DNA of 28,217 bases from Faecalitalea sp. UBA4312 (GCA_002394635.1 DGUK01000108.1:1-28217); one strand, 5' to 3'. Shown: positions 1 to 8,531, numbered from the stretch's first letter. Numbers and translations are program-made. The notes: generated by a model not told the origin, from the letters alone.

Positions 1-254
1 CCGGCTTCAATAAAAACCGGTACATACTTTTCCGGATCGGAAACCATTAAATGAACGTCAAGCACCTTATTTGTCATCTTGCGGAAGCCTTTTAACAAAT
101 CAGGTCCAAAGGACAAGTTAGGTACAAAATGGCCATCCATCACATCAAAATGGATCCATTCCGCATTGGAACGGTTTAATTCCTCCATCTGTACCTGCAT
201 TTTTGAATAATCCATTGATAATACCGATGGAGATACGATTATCTTATTTTCCAT
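1..254 (-). CDS. rpe: Ribulose-phosphate 3-epimerase, N-terminal part (cut by window edge)
   Basis: Interconverts ribulose 5-phosphate and xylulose 5-phosphate in the cytosolic pentose phosphate pathway. Only the first ~84 codons are present; the gene runs off the left edge. The visible protein starts MENKIIVSPSVLSMDY and contains the family hallmarks SPSVLS (first TIM-barrel strand), HFDVMDGHFVPN (metal/phosphate-binding loop with its His and Asp) and DVHLMV (second metal-binding His). The ATG at 254 follows a strong AAGGAGG SD. The start lies 16 bases inside the end of rsgA, as expected for the last genes of the Firmicutes priA-to-rpe operon, so translation is probably coupled. The family assignment is secure; completeness cannot be judged. 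Confidence 0.95.
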   Translation of the reverse strand, partial: MENKIIVSPSVLSMDYSKMQVQMEELNRSNAEWIHFDVMDGHFVPNLSFGPDLLKGFRKMTNKVLDVHLMVSDPEKYVPVFIEA

Positions 255-1099
255 AATTCCTCCTTGATTTGTCTATAATCTTCATAGATTGTCGGATTGA
301 TTTCACCTGTTTCCACAGCCAGTTTCACAGCACAATCCGGTTCCTTTAAGTGTTTACAGTCTTTAAAGCGACAATGACCGATATATGGAACAAAATCCTT
401 GATTTTTTTATCCAGATCATCCGTATTGATCAATTGCAAATCCAAACTTGAAAAACCTGGTGTATCCACAACCCATCCATTTGCAATCGGATATAATGCA
501 CAATGTCTCGTCGTATGTTTACCACGACCAAGAGCCTTAGAAATGGCCTGTGTCTGCAATTGAAAATGGGGATCAAGCCGATTTAACAAAGAACTTTTAC
601 CAGCACCGGATTGACCACATAACACACTGATCTTCCCTGCCAGCAATTTCTTTAATGCGTCATCATTGCTTCCTGGATAAGAATAGACAATAGTATAGCC
701 AGCTTTTTCATAGGGTGCCAGCTTTTTTTCATACTCTTTATTCTTGCTTAGATCACACTTCGTGATACATAAAACCGGTTCTACATCTTCAAGGCAGACC
801 AGAAAGATCAAGCGGTTCAACAAATGATCCGAAAAGTCGGGATCATACAAACTAGTGACAATCAAAGCCTGATCCACATTGGCTACAGCCGGGCGCAACA
901 ACCGGTTTTTCCTAGGCAGGATGCGGTGGATCCGATTGGTTTTTCCAAAACTCTCAAATTCAACAAGATCCCCTACAACAGGAATATGCCCCTTGCGCAT
1001 ATTTCCTCGTGGTAAAGCCACAATAGTTTCTGTACCTGTATCGATCGTATATTGATTTGATACGTTTTTTATGATTCTTCCTGTCTTCATATTAATCAT
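239..1099 (-). CDS. rsgA: Ribosome small subunit biogenesis GTPase RsgA
   Basis: Circularly permuted GTPase that acts in late 30S subunit maturation. The 286-residue protein has an N-terminal OB fold (about 5-70). The permuted GTPase motifs follow in the order G4 TKCD (113-116), G1 GQSGAGKSS (162-170) and G3 DTPG (212-215). The C-terminal zinc-binding segment carries C243, C248, H250 and C256. Length and motif order fit the family. Two starts are possible: ATG at 1099, which overlaps the prkC stop by 8 bases, or ATG at 1090 (MKTGRI), 1 base after that stop. Neither has an SD at normal distance. AAGGA at 1125-1129 is separated from ATG 1099 by a hairpin (see findings). It is co-transcribed with prkC upstream and rpe downstream. 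Confidence 0.96.
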   Translation of the reverse strand: MINMKTGRIIKNVSNQYTIDTGTETIVALPRGNMRKGHIPVVGDLVEFESFGKTNRIHRILPRKNRLLRPAVANVDQALIVTSLYDPDFSDHLLNRLIFLVCLEDVEPVLCITKCDLSKNKEYEKKLAPYEKAGYTIVYSYPGSNDDALKKLLAGKISVLCGQSGAGKSSLLNRLDPHFQLQTQAISKALGRGKHTTRHCALYPIANGWVVDTPGFSSLDLQLINTDDLDKKIKDFVPYIGHCRFKDCKHLKEPDCAVKLAVETGEINPTIYEDYRQIKEELWKIR

Positions 1100-2777
1100 A
1101 GTACAGTGTAACTACACTGTCAGATCCTTCCTGTGTATATGTCGTACCCGCGGCCGGATCGGTCATGACGACTATGCCGCTACCCATGCCGCTATCCATC
1201 TTTCTCGTAACCACGGCAATACCCAGCTCATTTAACTGATCCTTGGCATCATCTACATTCATACCAACTATATCCTCCGGTATTACAATAGTAGGATACT
1301 GGCTTACGATAAAATAAATAGATTCTTCAGATGTTGGATCGATCCGATCTCCGGGTTTCAGCCCTCTTTGTTCCAAAATAATACCTGGATTTGTGTCCGC
1401 GGCATTGGAATATTCGTATTCTATTTCAATATGAACCCCTTCATTTAAAAACTCTTGCTCCACATCTGCCAAATATTGCCCCGTATAGTCCTTAATTAAG
1501 TAACTAGGTCCCTTAGAGACTTCAACTACAACTCTAGAATTGCTCTTTATGAGACTTCCGCTCTCATAATTTGAAGAAATAACATAACCTGCATCTACAG
1601 AATCGCTGATCACCTCTTTGAAAATAACGTTGTTGAAATTATTATCCTGAAGTATCTCCTCTGCCTCGCCTTGTGATAATTCGACAATATTCGGCATTTT
1701 TTCATAGCCCATCACACCATCTATTCGGATAATACCGGTCACTAAAGTAATCAAGAATGATAAAAGAATTACAATGACGGAAATAATACCAACGGAAACT
1801 GGTGACAAATATCCTGTGTATTTCTTTTTTTCCTTGACCGGTTCACTATCCGTTACATATTCAACTTTCACATGGCCATTATTGACATCGACTTTAGAGA
1901 TTGTTGGAACATCCACTTTTATCCGTTCCATATTACGATATTCCCAATCCATACAGTGTTCCAGGTCATACAGCATCAATCCAGCATTTTCATAGCGATC
2001 TTTTGGATTTTTGGCGGTCGCTTTTAAAATTATATTTTCCACTGACTGCGGAATGGCCGGGTTGTAGTCCCGGACATAATCGATTGGCTGTCGCAAGTGT
2101 TTGACCGCAATCTCAGTTGGCGTTTTTCCGTGAAAAGGTACATCACCTGTTAGTAATTCATAAAAAACAATACCCAGAGAATAGATATCTACCTGCTCCG
2201 TCGCATCTTCACCTTTGGCGGTTTCCGGAGCTAAATAATGAGCTGAACCCATGACCGCATTATTTAAGGTGAGCTGGACTGCATCATTGGCAATCGCAAT
2301 CCCGAAATCTGTAATCTTTACAGATCCGTCATCTTTGACTAGTACATTCTGAGGCTTAATATCCCGATGAATGATCTTGTGCAGATGCGCATGTTGTACA
2401 GCACTGGTCAACTGGGTCATAATATGGATCGATTCAGTAACACTCAATGCACCTCTTGAACTGATCAACTGTTTCAAAGTGCGGCCGCGTACATACTCCA
2501 TTACAATGTAGTGCATACCTTCATACTCTCCAACATCATAGATATCCACTACGTTCGGATGCGAAAGCCGGCTGGCAGCGCTGGCTTCTCTTTGAAAACG
2601 AACCAATGTCATCGCATCCTCACTAAGCTTTTCCCGGAGAACCTTTACCGCAACGATACGATTCAAAATCGTATCTTTTGCCTGATAGACATCCGCCATT
2701 CCTCCTTGGCCGATTAAAGAAATCACTTCATAACGATTGGCTACATTCTTAATTGCTGTTTCCATGTCATTCACCAT
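1092..2777 (-). CDS. prkC: PASTA-domain Ser/Thr protein kinase
   Basis: Membrane-anchored eukaryotic-type kinase that senses cell-wall fragments and phosphorylates cell-wall, translation and division targets. In the 561-residue protein the kinase domain (about 16-280) shows the glycine loop GQGGMADV (23-30), lysine K45, HRD (137-139, catalytic D139), DFG (157-159) and APE (183-185). A basic juxtamembrane stretch leads into one membrane helix (about 327-350). About three extracellular PASTA repeats follow (roughly 358-425, 426-495, 496-561), the usual PrkC/Stk architecture. The ATG at 2777 overlaps prpC by 11 bases. An alternative ATG at 2765 (METAIKN) has GGTGA 5 nt upstream and is equally plausible. 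The cognate phosphatase gene lies immediately upstream. Confidence 0.97.
   Translation of the reverse strand: MVNDMETAIKNVANRYEVISLIGQGGMADVYQAKDTILNRIVAVKVLREKLSEDAMTLVRFQREASAASRLSHPNVVDIYDVGEYEGMHYIVMEYVRGRTLKQLISSRGALSVTESIHIMTQLTSAVQHAHLHKIIHRDIKPQNVLVKDDGSVKITDFGIAIANDAVQLTLNNAVMGSAHYLAPETAKGEDATEQVDIYSLGIVFYELLTGDVPFHGKTPTEIAVKHLRQPIDYVRDYNPAIPQSVENIILKATAKNPKDRYENAGLMLYDLEHCMDWEYRNMERIKVDVPTISKVDVNNGHVKVEYVTDSEPVKEKKKYTGYLSPVSVGIISVIVILLSFLITLVTGIIRIDGVMGYEKMPNIVELSQGEAEEILQDNNFNNVIFKEVISDSVDAGYVISSNYESGSLIKSNSRVVVEVSKGPSYLIKDYTGQYLADVEQEFLNEGVHIEIEYEYSNAADTNPGIILEQRGLKPGDRIDPTSEESIYFIVSQYPTIVIPEDIVGMNVDDAKDQLNELGIAVVTRKMDSGMGSGIVVMTDPAAGTTYTQEGSDSVVTLYYD
1103..1120 (-). promoter_or_regulatory. 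Hairpin between SD and start codon of rsgA
   Basis: A perfect inverted repeat, ACAGTGTA-GT-TACACTGT on the coding strand, lies in the last codons of prkC, 3 nt before the rsgA ATG. A realistic fold is 7 bp with a 4-nt loop. The only SD-like element, AAGGA at 1125-1129, is 25 nt from the ATG in linear sequence. It would be about 7 nt away if the hairpin folds out. The regulatory role is inference, because the same bases encode the last PASTA beta strand of PrkC. Confidence 0.4.
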
Positions 2778-3504
2778 CGTTTTCCATGAGGATCACCGTA
2801 CAATTATCAAAACCGCCGGCCTGGTTTGCCCGGCTGATCAAAAGATTCACCTTGTCTTTTAAGCTTAATGAACTATCAACTACGATTGATTGTATATCAT
2901 CGTGTGATACATATCCATGCAAACCATCACTGGACAGCATCACATATGAAAAAGTTGATTCAATTTTATGAAAATCGATTTGAAATACATGCCAAACGCC
3001 TAGAGCATTTGTTAGTGTATTTCTTTGTTTATGGGTTTTGGCCTGGGTTGGCGTTATTTCTCCTTTACGCAGTAAACGAGCCACTACATTATGATCCTCG
3101 CTCATCTGGATCAAACCTTCCTGATAATATGCATAAATACGAGAATCCCCGACATTAAAGATATAGGAATTATTTCCACTGATCAGAATTCCTACACAGG
3201 TTGTTCCCATACCTCTTTCTTTTTTATTGTGCTGGCTTTTATAGTAAATCGCATCATTGGCTTTATTGAGGACTGTCGTAACCCAATCATTCACCTGATA
3301 ATCTCTTTCAAAAACCGGTGCTTTCACAAATGCATCGCGAATAGTCCGTGTTGCGATATGGCTTGCGACCTCACCAGCTGCACTTCCTCCTATTCCATCG
3401 CATACAACCGCTATCCAGTCACCGTTCGAGTTCTGAAATACGCAAAAATCGTCTTCGTTTTCATTTCGAATCAATCCGATATCTGTATTTCCAAACGCCT
3501 TCAT
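2767..3504 (-). CDS. prpC: PP2C-family Ser/Thr phosphatase
   Basis: Metal-dependent protein phosphatase that reverses phosphorylation by the adjacent PrkC kinase. The 245-residue protein has the bacterial PP2C signature order: GLIRNENED (10-18), VCDGIGG (34-40, metal-binding Asp36), GTTCVG, GDSRIYAY, SEDHNVV, LSSDGLHGYV and the C-terminal DNCTVI (metal-binding Asp). The ATG overlaps the rlmN stop in an ATGA arrangement, with AGAAAGGA about 9 nt upstream, so it is probably translationally coupled to rlmN. The prpC-prkC pairing is standard in Firmicutes. It is full length with no missing catalytic residue that I can see. Confidence 0.96.
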   Translation of the reverse strand: MKAFGNTDIGLIRNENEDDFCVFQNSNGDWIAVVCDGIGGSAAGEVASHIATRTIRDAFVKAPVFERDYQVNDWVTTVLNKANDAIYYKSQHNKKERGMGTTCVGILISGNNSYIFNVGDSRIYAYYQEGLIQMSEDHNVVARLLRKGEITPTQAKTHKQRNTLTNALGVWHVFQIDFHKIESTFSYVMLSSDGLHGYVSHDDIQSIVVDSSLSLKDKVNLLISRANQAGGFDNCTVILMENDGE

Positions 3505-4547
3505 AGTGCCGATTCCTTTCTCATTTCTTTAATACGCAGTTGTCCGCAGGCGGCATCAATGTCCTGTCCATGTTCCTTTCGGATCGTACAGCGAACATTC
3601 TGCTTCATCAATAAATCATAAAATACCATCGCCTGTTCATGGTTCACACTTTTAAATCGTTTCTCGTCAACAGAATTGTATGGAATTAAATTCACATAGG
3701 CATTTAATCCTTTCAACAAAGAAGCCAGTTGACGAGCGTGAACAGGTTTATCATTTACGCCTTTTAATAGTATATATTCAAACGTCAAACGACGATTGTT
3801 CTCTTTTCCATAATATGCGATAGCTTTCATTAATTCCCTTAAAGGGTATGCCTTATTCACCGGCATCAGTTCACTTCTTAGCGTATCATTGGGTGCATGA
3901 AGGCTGATTGCCAGATTGTATTGCGTATGTGCATCCGCAAACTCATAGATTTTCGGAACGATCCCGCATGTAGATATAGTAATGTGACGACTTCCTACAC
4001 CCAATCCCCGATCATGATTCACCGTTTGTAAAAAATTCATTACATGATCGTAATTATCAAACGGTTCTCCGGTTCCCATGACAACGATATGACTGATACG
4101 TTCCTGTTTTTCATCCAGATCCTTTTGGATGTTCATCACCTGTGCAACCATTTCCCCACTTGTTAAATTTCGCTTTTTCTTAGTCAGACCACTGGCACAA
4201 AATGCACATCCCATATTACAGCCAACCTGAGATGAAACACAGACACTTTTGCCGTAATCAAACACCATAAGAACCGATTCCAGTAAATTTCCGTCTTCTG
4301 TGGCGAACAAATACTTCGTGGTGCCATCATGGGAGACTTGTTTACGAACCAGACGTAAAGGATTAATGATGTACTGACTGTTTAACAAGGACCGAGTATC
4401 CTTGCTTAGATTCGTCATCGCATCGATGTCAAAAACGTGTTCACGATATAACCATTGGAAAATCTGGTGACCTCGAAACCCTTTCCAACCATAATCTTCT
4501 GCCAATTCTTTCATCTGATCGTAAGTAAAATCATACAAGCTTTGCAT
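3501..4547 (-). CDS. rlmN: Dual-specificity 23S rRNA/tRNA adenine C2-methyltransferase RlmN
   Basis: Radical SAM enzyme that methylates C2 of A2503 in 23S rRNA and A37 in some tRNAs. The 348-residue protein has the radical SAM motif CNMGCAFC with cluster ligands C110, C114 and C117. It also has an upstream cysteine (C103) and a C-terminal cysteine in AACGQL (C334) that match the two mechanistic cysteines of the RlmN/Cfr family. GEPFDNYD and the SLHAPND segment are also typical. The ATG at 4547 follows AGGGGGAT. It lies 26 bp after rsmB, with no room for a separate promoter, so it belongs to the same operon. RlmN rather than the resistance enzyme Cfr is favoured by the operon context. Confidence 0.96.
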   Translation of the reverse strand: MQSLYDFTYDQMKELAEDYGWKGFRGHQIFQWLYREHVFDIDAMTNLSKDTRSLLNSQYIINPLRLVRKQVSHDGTTKYLFATEDGNLLESVLMVFDYGKSVCVSSQVGCNMGCAFCASGLTKKKRNLTSGEMVAQVMNIQKDLDEKQERISHIVVMGTGEPFDNYDHVMNFLQTVNHDRGLGVGSRHITISTCGIVPKIYEFADAHTQYNLAISLHAPNDTLRSELMPVNKAYPLRELMKAIAYYGKENNRRLTFEYILLKGVNDKPVHARQLASLLKGLNAYVNLIPYNSVDEKRFKSVNHEQAMVFYDLLMKQNVRCTIRKEHGQDIDAACGQLRIKEMRKESAL

Positions 4548-4573
4548 ACTATCCCCCTAATCTCATTTTATAA

Positions 4574-5803
4574 TTATATCAAACTTTTTATATATTGCAT
4601 CTTTGCGATAAAAAAACCATCCATGAATTCATTCGGAATCAATGTCCGCTGTTCTATGCATGTAAAAGCTTTGTTTTCCTTTAAAAACCGTTCGATCTGT
4701 TTTTCATTTTCCTTTTTGTTGAGAGTACATGTGGAATATATTAAAATCCCATTTTCTTTCACATGCTTAGAGGCTTCCTGCAATATTTGATATTGTACAG
4801 GAATCAGTGAATCCATGTCTGTAGGCTGCATATGCAGTTTAATATCCGGTTTTCTTGCCATCACACCATATCCGCTGCATGGGACATCACATAACACTTT
4901 ATCATAGATTCCATAGCTCGACAGATCCGTTGCATCTTGTACCTTAGCAGTAACACAGCGTAAATGCAGCCTTTTCTGATCGGATTGAATCAATTTTACA
5001 CGATGTGGATACAGATCCAGACATGTGATGTTCCCCTGGTCTTCCATCTGTTCGGCCATTGCCATGGATTTAGTACCCGGTGCCGCACAGCAATCCAGGA
5101 TCTTATCCCCAGGTTTTGCATCCATCCAGCGACAAATCTCATAAGAGCCTTTATCCTGAACACTGATCTGGCCTTTTTTATAAAATGGACTTGCCGCAAT
5201 ATCCTGCCCTTTGTATATAAATAAAAACGGATCCAAAGGCTCAAATTGTTTCGAATCGATTAATTCTTCCATGGATATCCTCATAGGATTTCTTCGGACA
5301 GTCACCGCCAATATTTCCAACGATGCTTTGGCCATTTGTATCATAGAGCTGTATCCATATTGTGACTTCCACATCATCAACAGCCATTTCGGACAAGAAT
5401 ATGTAATAGATAACCGATCCATTTCATCCTCAGGCCAGTGAATGTTCTCTTTTTTTATCTTGTGAAGAACAGCATTGACCAGCCCTTTCATCGAAGGTTG
5501 TAAAGAACCGGTCAGATCCACTGCTTCATTGACAACCGCATAAGCAGGTACCTTATCCAGGAATAACAACTGATAAACGCTCATTGTCAAAATACTCTGA
5601 ACCCTTTTCGGTACTTTCCGGTGAACATATTGCAACCATACATATTCACAGAACATATAGTTTTGAATCGTTCCATAAACGATCCTGGTCGCTAGATTTC
5701 TATCTTTTTCCGGACATTTTTTCAGATTATTTTTTAAATACAGATTGGAATAGGTCTTATTCCATTTGATTTCATATAAAGCTTCATAGATCCACTTTCT
5801 CAT
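4574..5803 (-). CDS. rsmB: 16S rRNA m5C967 methyltransferase RsmB
   Basis: Methylates cytosine 967 (E. coli numbering) of 16S rRNA. The 409-residue protein has an N-terminal NusB-like RNA-binding domain (about 1-130) and a C-terminal Rossmann methyltransferase domain. The latter carries the SAM motif DCCAAPGTKS (237-246), the PCS motif (308-310) and the catalytic TCT motif (358-360). The reading frame can be extended to a TTG at 5821, but the ATG at 5803 has GGAGG just upstream (inside the last priA codons) and starts MRKWIYEAL, so I take it as the start. The ATG lies 1 base after the priA stop. The def and fmt genes that usually separate priA and rsmB are absent here. Confidence 0.95.
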   Translation of the reverse strand: MRKWIYEALYEIKWNKTYSNLYLKNNLKKCPEKDRNLATRIVYGTIQNYMFCEYVWLQYVHRKVPKRVQSILTMSVYQLLFLDKVPAYAVVNEAVDLTGSLQPSMKGLVNAVLHKIKKENIHWPEDEMDRLSITYSCPKWLLMMWKSQYGYSSMIQMAKASLEILAVTVRRNPMRISMEELIDSKQFEPLDPFLFIYKGQDIAASPFYKKGQISVQDKGSYEICRWMDAKPGDKILDCCAAPGTKSMAMAEQMEDQGNITCLDLYPHRVKLIQSDQKRLHLRCVTAKVQDATDLSSYGIYDKVLCDVPCSGYGVMARKPDIKLHMQPTDMDSLIPVQYQILQEASKHVKENGILIYSTCTLNKKENEKQIERFLKENKAFTCIEQRTLIPNEFMDGFFIAKMQYIKSLI

Positions 5804-5804
5804 A

Positions 5805-7925
5805 TTAATCCTCCAAAACAATTGGATACATATTAATATCCTGTATCACACCCGGGTTTTTATTCTGCTGATACAGCATTAATTCCCAGATTCTTTTTGT
5901 CAGCTTCTCCGTAGATTTAGATTTTATTACAAGCCTTATTCTTTGCTTTTTCTGGCGCATGGAAATAAAGACCGGACCTAAAACAGTCAGATCTTTTAAG
6001 AAATCTTTCGCCTCCAAAGCTGCCCCCATAGCCTTGTTTACATCTTTATGTGAATATATAACAGTACATAAAAAACAATACGGTGGATAGTTTCCCATAT
6101 ATCTGTATTTCATTTCCTGTGTAAAGAATCCCAAATAATTATGTCTTTTAACACATTGAAGAACAAACTGATCCGGGTCGAATGTCTGTATGTACACATC
6201 GCCTTTTATATCAGCCCGGCCACTACGTCCTGATGCTTGTTCTAGCAGCTGATAAGCAATTTCATTTGAACAATAATCAAGATGCGATAAAGATGCGTCG
6301 GCATTGATGATACCTACAACGGAAACGCGAGGAAAATCTAAACCCTTAGCTACCATTTGCGTTCCCACAAGAATATCTCCTTCTCTTTCGAAGGTTTCCA
6401 ACAATTTCTGATGCGCTCTTTTTTTACGTGTTGTATCTGCATCCATTCTTATAATACGTGCAGATGGAAATAATTCAGTCAACTGTTCTTCCAGTTTTTC
6501 CGTTCCCATGCTTGTTTGATAAAAACGATGAGACTGACAAGTTGGACAGGTATTGGTATGAAGAAAGATTCTGCCACAACAATGACATTCCAAATGATTC
6601 TCTTTTTTATGATATGCCAGACTGGTTCCGCAATCCGGACAAGTCATGACTGTATTGCAATCCATACACCGCATGACCGGTAAAAAACCACGACGATTTA
6701 ATAGAAAGATCGCCTGCTGTTTCTGTTCCAGAGCACAGTTTACAGCGTCCACCAGGGTTTTACTGAATCCGTAAACACTAGGTTCTTTTTTCATATCCAC
6801 AAGATGGATCTCTGGTAAATTTGCATGGACTCTCTGTGTCAAATTAACGAGCTGATAGCGATTTTTGTACGCTCGGCTATAAGAATACAAAGAAGGAGTC
6901 GCAGAAGCCAGAATCACTTTACAATGATGATAGCGGGCACGGAATGTCACAATATCACGTGTTTGATACTTTGGCGTATTGTCCTGTTTATAGCTATTAT
7001 CATGCTCCTCGTCCATTAATATGATCCCGAGATCATGAAATGGCATAAAAACAGCAGAACGAGTACCTACCACAATATTCACCTTTCGCTCTTTTACCAA
7101 CTGATATTGTTCATATTTTTCCTGTTGATTGAGCTGGGAATGGTAAATGGCAATCGAACGTCCAAAACGAGCTGTAACTCGTTTTATCATCTGTGGAGTC
7201 AGCCCAATCTCCGGTACCAGAAACAGTACTTGTTTTCCTTTTTGTAAAACATCCTGAGCAAGCTGTAGAAACACTTCGGTTTTTCCGGAACCAGTTACCC
7301 CATGCAACAAAAAAACCTGCTGTGAACCATTAAGGATCGTCTGAATGGCCTGCACCTGTTCCTTAGACAGAGATACTGGATCATCCGTATAAGATTCCAA
7401 TTGCACGGAATCTGTTTTTTCTTGTTGAACTAACTCAACATATCCTTTTTCAATCAGCTTTTTTGCTACAGATTTCGCTTTTTTACGAAATATGGAAGCT
7501 CTTAAAGGGAAAGATAAAGAAGAAAGAACTTGTTCTTGATGCGCAGTTAAAGAAGAATCACTTTCCTTTCGATATGCCCACTGTTCATAGACAATCGGTT
7601 TTCGGGAACTCGAAGGCTTCAAAGCAGGTGGTAGCATGGTTTTTAAACAACTGATCTTGGAACAGACATATGTTTTTGACATCCAATCAGCTAAAGCCAT
7701 CAGCTCTGCATTCAGTAAGGGCTCGGTATCCAGAACCTTAAGAACCTCGCGTACATTCTCCATATCACATGTTTTTATTATATTCTCTACATAACCAATC
7801 ACGACCTGTTTCCCAAAAGGAACCTTTACCCTACAACCGATTTTAACCGGAAAAGGGCATAAATATGTAAAGGTTTGGTTTAGACGCATTGCATTGTGCT
7901 CTATATACACTTCCACATAAATCAT
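5805..7925 (-). CDS. priA: Primosomal replication restart helicase PriA
   Basis: 3'-5' superfamily 2 helicase that rebuilds replication forks. The 706-residue protein has the N-terminal fork-binding domain (about 1-100), Walker A GVTGSGKT (209-216), DEEH (305-308) and SATPS (341-345). Eight zinc-ligand cysteines (420, 423, 429, 432, 447, 450, 460, 463) sit between the helicase lobes. It is shorter than B. subtilis PriA (about 805) but complete in motifs. The ATG at 7925 starts MIYVEVYIEH, exactly where family N termini begin, and no in-frame start lies upstream before a stop. No SD is present; a perfect extended -10 lies 6 nt upstream, so the mRNA may be leaderless. First gene of the operon to rpe. 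Confidence 0.97.
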   Translation of the reverse strand: MIYVEVYIEHNAMRLNQTFTYLCPFPVKIGCRVKVPFGKQVVIGYVENIIKTCDMENVREVLKVLDTEPLLNAELMALADWMSKTYVCSKISCLKTMLPPALKPSSSRKPIVYEQWAYRKESDSSLTAHQEQVLSSLSFPLRASIFRKKAKSVAKKLIEKGYVELVQQEKTDSVQLESYTDDPVSLSKEQVQAIQTILNGSQQVFLLHGVTGSGKTEVFLQLAQDVLQKGKQVLFLVPEIGLTPQMIKRVTARFGRSIAIYHSQLNQQEKYEQYQLVKERKVNIVVGTRSAVFMPFHDLGIILMDEEHDNSYKQDNTPKYQTRDIVTFRARYHHCKVILASATPSLYSYSRAYKNRYQLVNLTQRVHANLPEIHLVDMKKEPSVYGFSKTLVDAVNCALEQKQQAIFLLNRRGFLPVMRCMDCNTVMTCPDCGTSLAYHKKENHLECHCCGRIFLHTNTCPTCQSHRFYQTSMGTEKLEEQLTELFPSARIIRMDADTTRKKRAHQKLLETFEREGDILVGTQMVAKGLDFPRVSVVGIINADASLSHLDYCSNEIAYQLLEQASGRSGRADIKGDVYIQTFDPDQFVLQCVKRHNYLGFFTQEMKYRYMGNYPPYCFLCTVIYSHKDVNKAMGAALEAKDFLKDLTVLGPVFISMRQKKQRIRLVIKSKSTEKLTKRIWELMLYQQNKNPGVIQDINMYPIVLED

Positions 7926-7931
7926 GTTGTC

Positions 7932-7940
7932 ATTATATCA
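7932..7940 (-). promoter_or_regulatory. Extended -10 promoter of the priA operon
   Basis: On the minus strand TGATATAAT matches the extended -10 consensus TGnTATAAT perfectly. There is no good -35 at 16-18 nt. Only 6 nt separate TATAAT from the priA ATG, so normal initiation would begin at or beside the A of the start codon. Confidence 0.65.
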
Positions 7941-7965
7941 TATATGCACGTTTTCCATGATGAAT

Positions 7966-7999
7966 AAAAAAACATTATGATCATTTGGATCATAATGTT
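7966..7999 (-). terminator. Intrinsic terminator after the ybjQ-family gene
   Basis: A perfect 12-bp stem (AACATTATGATC paired with GATCATAATGTT) with a 5-nt loop is followed on the minus strand by a run of seven T. It lies 9 bp past the stop of the YbjQ-family gene and separates that unit from priA. Confidence 0.9.
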
Positions 8000-8008
8000 T
8001 CCTTCCCG

Positions 8009-8320
8009 TTATTTGAACTTGACAGCTGTCCCGTAAACCATAACTTCCGCTGCACTTTGCATTACGGAAGCCGAAGCATAACGAATGCAGACAATCGCAT
8101 CCGCTCCCATCTGTGAAGCTTCTTCCACCATCCGTTTGGTCGCTAGAGCTCTAGCATTATTCATCATTTCATTATATTTTGTCAGTTCGCCACCGACCAA
8201 TGTCTTTAAGCCTGCTCCAATATCCTTCACTGCGTTGACCGTCTGGATCGTACTTCCCTTTACCATTCCTAACATTTCAAGTTCTTTTCCGTTAATTGTT
8301 TCAGTAGTTACTAAGATCAT
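8009..8320 (-). CDS. YbjQ/DUF74 family protein (putative heavy-metal-binding domain)
   Basis: A 103-residue cytosolic protein of the YbjQ (UPF0145/DUF74) family. It is recognised by an N-terminal ILVTTETINGKE-like strand, the central GADAIVCIRYA segment and the C-terminal VYGTAVKF strand. The family forms small oligomeric rings and is often labelled heavy-metal-binding, but its function is not established. The ATG at 8320 has a good AAGGAGAAG SD. The gene overlaps the end of the upstream membrane-protein gene by 20 bases, so the two are probably translationally coupled. An intrinsic terminator follows. The family call is solid; no function should be assumed. Confidence 0.88.
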   Translation of the reverse strand: MILVTTETINGKELEMLGMVKGSTIQTVNAVKDIGAGLKTLVGGELTKYNEMMNNARALATKRMVEEASQMGADAIVCIRYASASVMQSAAEVMVYGTAVKFK

Positions 8321-8531
8321 CTTCTTCTCCTTCTAGGATCTCCTTGATCCGCTGAGACAGCGTAACCAGCATTCCGATTACCAGTCCTATTCCAATGATA
8401 CCATATATCACCCGAATGACTAACAGCTCCTGTGGAAGCCATATAGCCAAAAAGGCAAGACCCACGCAATACAAGATAAAAAAGAAGGCAATCAAAACGG
8501 GCGCTACCATCTTTTTAATGTGATTCATCAT
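8301..8531 (-). CDS. Small two-helix membrane protein, unknown function
   Basis: A 76-residue protein I do not recognise. Two hydrophobic segments (about 10-31 and 36-59) predict two membrane helices. A short charged C-terminal tail is rich in Glu and Asp (ILEGEEDDLSNY). Two adjacent ATG codons (8531, 8528) are possible starts; the SD is weak (AAGTGGG). Its start overlaps the end of the previous small membrane-protein gene by 17 bases and its end overlaps the YbjQ-family gene by 20 bases. This three-gene overlap is the best evidence that it is a real gene, and that it may act with its neighbours. Confidence 0.75.
   Translation of the reverse strand: MMNHIKKMVAPVLIAFFFILYCVGLAFLAIWLPQELLVIRVIYGIIGIGLVIGMLVTLSQRIKEILEGEEDDLSNY

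Noticed and set aside
3091..3621. Plus-strand open frame of 176 codons
   Set aside because: It is antisense to the well-supported prpC and rlmN genes, has no SD and resembles no family; a shadow frame.
5804..5821. Extension of rsmB to a TTG start at 5821
   Set aside because: The ATG at 5803 has a GGAGG SD and gives the normal family N terminus; the TTG lies deeper inside priA with no SD.
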